Shown here one piece after another: positions 57,568 through 64,000 of a stretch of 64,000 nucleotides of DNA (position 1 is the first letter of the stretch; the number at the start of each line of letters is the position of its first letter). The stretch spans positions 1 to 64,000 of the forward strand of contig JAMAHW010000038.1 of NCBI GenBank assembly GCA_023627715.1, in the 5' to 3' direction. A model generated the notes under the pieces. That model saw only the letters and a program-made list of their open reading frames with translations. It had not been told where the DNA came from and made no database searches. Position numbers and translations under genes: made by a program. Source of the stretch: Periconia sp. R9002 (Eukaryota; Ascomycota; Dothideomycetes; Pleosporales; Periconiaceae).

Positions 57568-60062
57568 AGTGTCCTAGTCGTCTTTTCGAAGTGTGATGTT
57601 GAGGTTGTCTGGAGTGCAGTCGTTGAATCCCTTGCAGAGGCGAAAAACGTGATGACGCGATTGCGTAGTAGTACTAGTCCATATCAGGCTAGTGCAAAAC
57701 GCGACGCGTCTAACTTCCATACAACAACACAACCACCTTCCCCAATTCCTCTTCACAACAACTACTCGGACGAGCTACCTCACGGAATGTCTTCCCGATC
57801 TTAACTGTTGCAATTCCTCACTCACTCACAACTGGATTCGAGACATGGATGGATCGTCGCCAATTTCTGACAATGTCAATATCAATGCGGCAGCCGTGCG
57901 ACCCTCATTCCAGCACTCAGTCTTCTCTCGCTTTTGCAAGCAATATTTGCATGTCACCCTCCAAACAGTTACCAACGCCTGCCGTCCAACTTGGAATGCG
58001 TCACAGCGCCCTGCGTACGCCCCATTGGCTGGCACACACTCGAGCCTCACAGCATGGTCTCAATGGGTTGTTTGCATGCCAGTCTTTGCGCTTCATTGAA
58101 GTAGTGCGTGGGGAGGGCAGGCTTGGATCCTAACCCTAACTATCTTATGGATTTCAGCACGTCTCCTCGTGCTTGAAAAGTTTCGCGGTCATGTTGCCGA
58201 CCTTTCTACTAGACACTGGATAGCTCTACGCAGGAACGTGTTGAAAGGGAGTGTCGAGGTATGGGAAGCTAAGCTTCTAATTGAGATGTCATGTGCCTGG
58301 TAGGGTGTTAAAGTTTTCATACGAGAACCACGTCGACTTCTCAACCGTACAACAGACTCTGGCCGCAATGGGTAGTTCTGTGACTGATGAAAAGCATCGT
58401 TGAGGAGAGATGTGCAGGAAGATGCCGGGCGCCTCAGTTGAGGACAGTCTTTGGGTTCTTGAATGCCGTCGTCATGTTTGTCTCTTTGTTTTGGAAACCC
58501 TTGGAGAGCTGCAATACACGATACCTCCGTCTTTGACGCCCCTTTACATACCCCGATTGGTTGGATAGGCAGAGGAAGAGCACGGTCTTGACCAATGGTC
58601 TGGTCTTACACAAAGACGTATCGTGCCCCGTTTGGCTTCGGCTGGCTCAGATCCACTCGTCGGAAAGATACCTCGCGTATCTAGCGAGGTCTTGTGTCAC
58701 GGAACGATATTGTCACGATAATGACGGGTCGTCACGCTCCGGATCCAATGTCTTGAAGATCTATCGAGGAATACTTTGTAAAGGCTGCACGGGACTTGTG
58801 GATAGTAAGCAGCGATTGCATCTGAGGGTGGAAATCTCAAAAGCGACTCTCTTTAGCGACGAAGAAGATACCCGTGCATAAAATGACGAGTGAAACCGCA
58901 AGGTCTCTCCCATGCTTCCAAGATGGACGAAAGTTCTGACCATATCTCCAACCTCACATGCCAACCAATACGTCGCAGAGCCTGTGTCAGTTCTTTTTGA
59001 TAAACACTTGTTACTTCAGTAATACCCGGCCAGTTGCGTCAATCATCAACTTATACATTTCTAGTGTATAACTGTATTGATGAGCGTCCACCCTTCATGC
59101 GGCTTTTGAGGATGTCCTTTGTCCGTACTACATGCCCTCCGACTTGCAACGAGTCTCGGAGCGGAATCAAAGACTAGTCTCTGAGAGTCATGCTACAACA
59201 CACAGAGAGAAGCTTCTGCGGCCTGGGGTTCCGCGGATGAGAGTGCTGGTTATGATTCCCGGCTGTTGTATTGGTCCGGCTAGGAATTTGATAGGCGGTT
59301 CGTCCAGGATCTTCGGAGGCGAAGGTTATTATGTGACGAGGAGCTGAGCAGGGCGGTGGGATATGACAAGTGGCTTGTGCTTGAATGCTTACCTTGTGAC
59401 GCTGACGTTGGACCTTCATTGGCCATTTTTTCTGTGGAAAGCCATATACAGAGCACAGTTGCTGGATACGCAATTGATTGGTTCAAGCTTCGGCAATGAA
59501 GACGAGTATGTTGGAAAGGCGGATATGCTGCACATTCAGAGCTTTGGCGATGGGACCTCTCTAGAGTGAGGATCAAGGCTTCGACCTGTCTATCAACATT
59601 GTCTTTGGAATCAGTGTATGTATTCCCTTGACATCATACTCCGTCCTTCGGATGCCTTTGTTCGGCTGTCATTTGGCCTGCGATATCTTTGCGACTTGCT
59701 CTCGACTGGACATGGGATAGTGCGCTCTTTAAGAGTTCCGGCAGAAGATGCTGCAAGTCTAAAGCGCTAAAGCGGGAGTTAGTGATGGTAGCTTGCTTGG
59801 GGGTTGTTGCACTGGCTGCTTTCGGGCGGCCAGCACTCTTTTTTCGATAAGTCTCCTCTTCCCCAAAGAATGTGTACTGCATCTAACTATGAATGACTAG
59901 GCTCAATTTTGGAAAACTGCCGAATACGAAATACGATAACCAGCGTCCAGTCATAGGCGATGAGTCAAAAACTCTCCGTAACATGATAAAAACAACGACT
60001 GTGACAACTCTTCCAATAGCCCACGGCCTACTATTCAATAGTATATGATCCAACGCGCCTAA
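57568..60062. other. Gene-poor region between divergent RTP1 and GNAT genes
   Basis: About 2.5 kb. Frames at 57692-58133 and 58561-58881 lack recognisable content. A short minus-strand ORF at 59882-59634 is listed separately. Two telomere-like CCTAAC units occur near 58132-58141, too few to mean anything. No RNA gene was recognised. Confidence 0.45.
59634..59882 (-). CDS. Possible small protein with AT-hook-like motif
   Basis: An 82-codon ORF with an ATG at 59882 directly after an in-frame TAG. It contains YRKKSAGRPKAAS, where the GRP flanked by basic residues resembles an AT-hook, then FSALDLQHLLPELLKSALSHVQSRASRKDIA, a plausible helix. No family was recognised and no introns are obvious. 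It could be a real small gene, a relic of a larger one, or chance. It lies head-to-head with the GNAT gene, whose ATG is 180 bases away. Confidence 0.25.
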   Translation of the reverse strand: MQYTFFGEEETYRKKSAGRPKAASATTPKQATITNSRFSALDLQHLLPELLKSALSHVQSRASRKDIAGQMTAEQRHPKDGV

Positions 60063-60746
60063 ATGGCGCTTTCCAGTGATACTGTTCGTTCGGTGTCGAA
60101 CGCAGAGACACGCGCATTTTCCGTTCATATTCCTCCTCGTACACCCGTCAACCCAGAGATATGGGACCCTATTGTGAGCAGGCAGAGAGGTCTTCGTTTA
60201 ACAGCGCTTAGACTCGATCCCTCGTGCTTTTCGTCAACTTACGAACGCGAGATCCGTTTCGGAACGAAGGATTGGGAGGCTCGACTTTTGAATCCCAATG
60301 TTTATACCCTTGTTGCGATTCAAAATGACCCGCAGGATTCGAACGCTGTTCCAATATTCGATGCTAAGGGGTTTGAGCGATTAGCTAGTCAAGCATGGAT
60401 CGGCAATGCAGTTCTCTTATGCAACAAAGACGAGGGTGTCGCTTCAACTACCATAGGCAGTCGCAGCAACTCTGCCGTCTTCCATATAGATGGGGTATAC
60501 GTTCTTCCTTCATACAGATCCCTAGGGATCGGCAGCAGTCTCATTCGAAGTTGCAAAGAGTACGCAGTCTCATGGGCGCAAAACCACGAAGTTGATTACG
60601 TGAAGATCTACGTTCGCGCGTACAAAGCAAATGAGAAAGCCGTGCAGCTCTATCGAAAGCACGGGTTTGAAGATTCGTCAGAAGAAGAAGCGCGGGATGA
60701 GATTACACTATGTTTTAAAGCCGACGTCCCCAAGAAGCAAACATAA
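60063..60746 (+). CDS. GNAT-family N-acetyltransferase
   Basis: A single exon of 227 residues. The acetyl-CoA-binding motif A is GVYVLPSYRSLGIGSSLIRSCKEYA (residues ~144-168), containing the R-x-x-G-x-G pyrophosphate loop at 152-157. Motif B follows as VDYVKIYVRAYKANEKAVQLYRKHGFEDSSEEE, with the typical NEKAVQLYRKHGF pattern. The N-terminal half (LRLTALRLDPSCFSSTYEREIRFGTKDWEARL) is the acceptor-side region found in fungal GNATs of this group. The acceptor substrate is unknown. It is cytosolic or nuclear; no signal or membrane segment is present. Confidence 0.9.
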   Translation: MALSSDTVRSVSNAETRAFSVHIPPRTPVNPEIWDPIVSRQRGLRLTALRLDPSCFSSTYEREIRFGTKDWEARLLNPNVYTLVAIQNDPQDSNAVPIFDAKGFERLASQAWIGNAVLLCNKDEGVASTTIGSRSNSAVFHIDGVYVLPSYRSLGIGSSLIRSCKEYAVSWAQNHEVDYVKIYVRAYKANEKAVQLYRKHGFEDSSEEEARDEITLCFKADVPKKQT

Positions 60747-60817
60747 CCGTCCGGCCATTCTCTTTCGTTTACGAGAAACGATGCGTGCAACGGCAACTAC
60801 TCTGTAGACAAATATGA

Positions 60818-61597
60818 TCAGTCATTTTTGCTCTTGGTCAACCCGGCAAACCATGCTTTTATGATTTTGAACACGAACCAGGCATTCATCCTAGCCTTAC
60901 TCTCGCCATACTCTGCCGGCCGAATGTCAACATCCGCCATTTTCAACACAATGTCGGCCAGCTCAGGCCATCGTTGCTGCATATACCAACCAACCATGTC
61001 CATGCCGTTTGTGATTCCGCCTGCCACGTCAGTACCTATTGACGGGATTTCGCATGAGTATATGGGATACGTACCGGACGACCATATCTTTCCATCCCGC
61101 ACATACCTCGCATCCTGCCACTGCACCTTCGGGAACTCCCTGTCAAGCATGTCTTGTACTCCTCTTGTTCCCGTAGCACGCTTGCCATCTAGCACACCTG
61201 CATAAGCAGCCACAAAAACCCCACTACAAATCGTAAGAAGCTCAACGCCCTTCTCAACATGCGCCCTCACAAATTCCAATTCATCCTCCTCCGGCTTAAG
61301 TCCGGGTGGCGGTCCGGGAATCATTAGAATATCGAGCGAGCCTGGCGCTACCTTGGGGTCAGTCAAAGTAGCGTTGATCTGTAGATTGAGGCGTGCGGTG
61401 GTTGGAGTGGGATCAGATGCTCGCGAAATGTATGTTATTGTCATGTCGGAGTCGGGGAAGGCGAGGTCGAGAATGGGTTGGGGGAGGTTGCAGGCTTCGA
61501 AGTAGGATTTGTTCATCATGGCGAAGAGGTCTATTGGGGAAATGTCGAGGAGTTGGATGGGTGGGACTATGAGGACGCCTATGCGGAGTGGTGCCAT
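60818..61597 (-). CDS. DJ-1/PfpI (class I glutamine amidotransferase-like) protein
   Basis: One open frame from the ATG at 61597 (MAPLRIGVLIVPPIQLLD) gives 259 residues; the upstream 23 codons open with a different ATG and look like leader. The nucleophile elbow is LLTICSGVFVAAYAG with C124, and LDILMIPGPPPG precedes it, as in the fungal DJ-1/PfpI and ThiJ-like group. Acting as a glyoxalase, deglycase or isonitrile-hydratase-like enzyme is possible, but activity cannot be read from sequence. A 39-nt segment (61074-61036) begins GTACGT and ends AATAG, and removing it keeps the frame and gives SSGTDVAGGITNGMD, closer to relatives. Whether it is spliced is open, giving either 259 or 246 residues. 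Confidence 0.85.
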   Translation of the reverse strand: MAPLRIGVLIVPPIQLLDISPIDLFAMMNKSYFEACNLPQPILDLAFPDSDMTITYISRASDPTPTTARLNLQINATLTDPKVAPGSLDILMIPGPPPGLKPEEDELEFVRAHVEKGVELLTICSGVFVAAYAGVLDGKRATGTRGVQDMLDREFPKVQWQDARYVRDGKIWSSGTYPIYSCEIPSIGTDVAGGITNGMDMVGWYMQQRWPELADIVLKMADVDIRPAEYGESKARMNAWFVFKIIKAWFAGLTKSKND

Positions 61598-62170
61598 TGT
61601 GATTGAGAATTGATGGGTATGTTGTTTGTGGACGGATGAATCTGAAGTCTTTTGAAAAAAAAACAAAATAGAATGCGTTTAAAAAACTACCTGGAATTGT
61701 AAATCACGAACAGGCTTCCATATCTGCGTATTTAAGGGATACAGCTATGTGTACTGCGTTGTGGTAGCGCTTTGACGCAGGGTGTAATAGATCGGATCGG
61801 AATGTAGAGCATCATCCGTGCCGACGGTCGAATCCGGTCGAACTTCATCAGCTTGGTTTTAGGCATCCATATTTTGACACGGCGCATGATTTGAAGCATA
61901 AGATGGTATCTCATCCAAATGGAAATATGAGTTAAGAATTATTCGCTACATACAACTTGGATTAATGGTATCAAGTCTGGACCTAGTTGTATGCTCCGTG
62001 AGGAAAAAAGTCTCGAATTGCAATCCCCAAAAAACACAGGAGCTGACGATTGCATATATGTGAAATAATCAACAACATAATCTCTATAAGCTGATTCTAT
62101 AACTCCAAAGCACTGTAAAACCCAGGCCCAAGAAAACGCCCATTAATATGCTACACCGGGAAAATCACAC
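61598..62170. other. Gene-free stretch
   Basis: 5' flank of the DJ-1-like gene and 3' flank of the F-box-like gene, both minus strand. AT-rich. No feature was recognised. Confidence 0.5.
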
Positions 62171-63342
62171 TCAGCCCTCCAACCACATCTTCACCAAAGG
62201 TACTAGATTAACTTTTCCTTTTAACCCTCGGCCCAAACTTCCCTCACGCCGCTCCATATCACCCACTGACAATCTTTCATCCCCACTTCCCTCACCCACC
62301 CCTAGGCCCTCCAGACCCTCCACCAGCCCACACCCGCCCTCAAATTCGCGAATCATTTTCTGAATTCGAACACGACTTCTGCAAAAAAGCACACAGCATG
62401 CTAGCACCAGAATGCCATTCGCTTTCCTTCCCGCTTGGCCGTTAAGATTGTGGCGGTTATTACCGCCGCCACGAGAGGAAAATCGAGTAATGTCGTCGCA
62501 GTGATAATAGCAGTCGTCGAAGTCAAAGAGGAGGGGTATGGAGGTGAGTGTAGGTTGGAATACAGTTAGGAGGGAGGGTAACTGGATGAGGGATAAGGTG
62601 GTGAATGTGGAGAGGATGGATTGCGTGGTGTTGTTTTGGTGGATAGGGGTGGTGTTGGAGTGGGAGGTTGATGTTGCGGTTAGGACGAGGGATTTTAGGG
62701 AGGTTGGGGTGATGAGGATGTCGGTTAGGGATTGCACTATTGGATTGGTTAGTTTTGAGGAGGTGAATGTCCAAAGTGAAGTAGGAAAAAGTGAAGAAGT
62801 CAATTCCCTGCAAAACGCGTGCGTGAAACAGACTTCTCAAGGGTAGACAGGAAAAAAGTGAAATTCAACATACCATAACCACCTACATCCCCGCAACCCT
62901 TCTCTTCACTTACCCCCTTCCAACTCTCAGTCCTAATTTCACTTCCACCGTGACAATCACATAACAATTCCACTCTCAAAAATCTTACTCTTCTCAAATC
63001 GTTGTCGCTCAAAGGAGAATCATAAACCCTTCCCCTTCCTCCTTCTTCTCGCTTTTTCCCAACATCTCCAGTGCCACAAACACACCTCACCTCAAACTCA
63101 TTCCCACTCAAAAACACCAATCGAGCTTCCTCACCGACTTGTTTGCTAGCCCTGAAGATCGCGAGATGGAGGCCATATAGCTGTTTTGCGGGACGAACGG
63201 TGCGACCTTGGAGGGTAAGAGTAGTAGTCCTGTTCGAAGAGGAGGAACGTGGGATGATAACGAGGTGAGAGTAGATTTGTAAACGAATTTCAAGGGGTAG
63301 TGTGAGGAGGGAGGATGATGTACGATCAGTTGAGAATTGCAT
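62171..63342 (-). CDS. F-box-like fungal hypothetical protein
   Basis: Two exons, 63342-62874 and 62736-62171, total 344 residues. The 137-nt intron has a GTATGT donor and an ACTAACC branch region before AATAG; this acceptor is the one that matches phase and leads into VQSLTDILITPTSLKSLVLTATS. Residues ~12-27 (LLTLPLEIRLQIYSHLVII) are the LPxEIRxxIY motif of fungal F-box-like proteins. ASKQVGEEARLVFLSGNEFEV further on is typical of the same unnamed family. A middle block (DNDLRRVRFLRVELLCDC) and an Asp/Cys-rich stretch follow. The second exon is less convincing and ends Gly/Glu-rich. F-box proteins recruit substrates to SCF ubiquitin ligases; that role is only inferred here. Confidence 0.65.
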
Positions 63343-64000
63343 GATAAGAGAAGTGGGTGAACGGATATGTAGGATCCCGCCAGGGGTTCGTCAGTCAGTG
63401 CTTGGTGTACGAAGTTTTGGTTCCTTCTTCTCTCCTCCTCCTTTTCCTTCTCGTTGATGATTTTGAGGCCTGCTTCAAACGAGGAGGCTTTCTTTATAGC
63501 CAAAAGAAGGTCCCTTAGTGTCTCGTCAAGTCCCCACGTGGATGAGAGCGTGGTCGTACTAAGATGATAAAGAGCGTGGAAGTGACCACTCGATGATATT
63601 GGTAGCAGAAGCACGTAAACACCAAGAAATTAATGAAAACAGAAGAAGAAAAAAAAGACAGTAGAATAATACAAGAGAAGAACATGAATCGACAAGAAAC
63701 CCATCTCAAAAACCTAGAAAAACTCCCCATCTTTAAACCCCCCCATCCACCCCCAAAACTCTCCAAATCGCCACCCCACTTACCAATCAAGCAAACAACC
63801 CAACCAAGAAAAAGCGAAACCCTCCGCTGAAACAACCACAAAAAAGAGGGTGGGCCCGCGAAGCCCCTTCGCCACATACACCGCCACGCCTTTTTCTTCT
63901 TCGTCGCTTCTTCTCTGGCCCGGCCCGAGACGGTTCCATGCAGCTAAACACCGCACCATAGATGCACCTATCCCACCAAGTTAGCAGATGCTAAGAGAAT
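63343..64000. other. Gene-free stretch at window end
   Basis: Upstream of the F-box-like gene. Contains A-rich and C-rich low-complexity DNA (63650-63850). Minus-strand frames here are compositionally biased and were not accepted. A gene may begin beyond the window. Confidence 0.45.

Noticed and set aside
58120..58145. Interstitial telomere repeat
   Set aside because: Only two CCTAAC units; expected by chance.
62523..62840. Alternative second exon of the F-box-like gene in the His/Pro-rich frame
   Set aside because: Requires a different donor and yields a compositionally improbable His/Pro-rich peptide; the 62736 acceptor matches phase and has a branch site.

Overview
The window is nuclear DNA of a filamentous ascomycete (Pezizomycotina). 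Almost every recognisable gene is interrupted by short introns, mostly 49-140 nt, with GTANGT-type donors, CTAAC/CTGAC-like branch sites and YAG acceptors. The gene set is also fungal: a palC pH-response gene, a REG1-type phosphatase subunit, fungal bZIP and Zn2Cys6 regulators, a UstYa (DUF3328) protein and SAT4/rhodopsin-fold membrane proteins. Protein style suggests a Dothideomycete, but that is an inference. Start codons were restricted to ATG and exon joins were chosen by splice signals plus preservation of family motifs.

Layout. 1-25 kb is a conserved mixed region: REG1-like regulator (-), DHA2-type MFS exporter (+), an uncharacterised Cys/His protein (+), complex I ~12 kDa subunit (+), palC (+), APC amino-acid/polyamine-type permease (+), thioredoxin-fold SH3BGR-like protein with a long acidic tail (-), a Yap-like bZIP factor (-), a Kv-beta-type aldo-keto reductase (-) and a small secreted protein (+). 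25-34.5 kb is gene-poor and holds only a CIA2/MIP18-type iron-sulfur assembly gene (-) before a seven-exon Zn2Cys6 regulator (+, 34.5-37.6 kb).

38.9-48.5 kb is the accessory part. It holds an open C-terminal remnant beside a G10C9 tract and a UstYa/DUF3328 oxidase-like gene (-). Divergently transcribed from the latter is a three-exon gene for a 56-residue secreted peptide ending in NWYY. A cytochrome P450 (+) follows, with one SAT4/rhodopsin-fold membrane protein gene on each side. A UstYa-type enzyme facing a tiny signal-peptide-bearing gene, with a P450 nearby and no NRPS or PKS visible, is what a fungal ribosomal-peptide (RiPP) locus can look like. The peptide has a single candidate core and no Kex2 KR sites, so if real it would differ from the classical dikaritins. 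This is the main candidate for something undescribed.

50.5-64 kb returns to conserved genes: a CorA-like membrane protein (+) without the GMN motif, a DUF866 CXXC zinc-binding protein (-) and SmF (+) sharing a 275-bp divergent promoter, RTP1 (-), a GNAT acetyltransferase (+), a DJ-1/PfpI protein (-) and a two-exon F-box-like protein (-). No rRNA, tRNA, CRISPR or intact transposon was recognised by eye.
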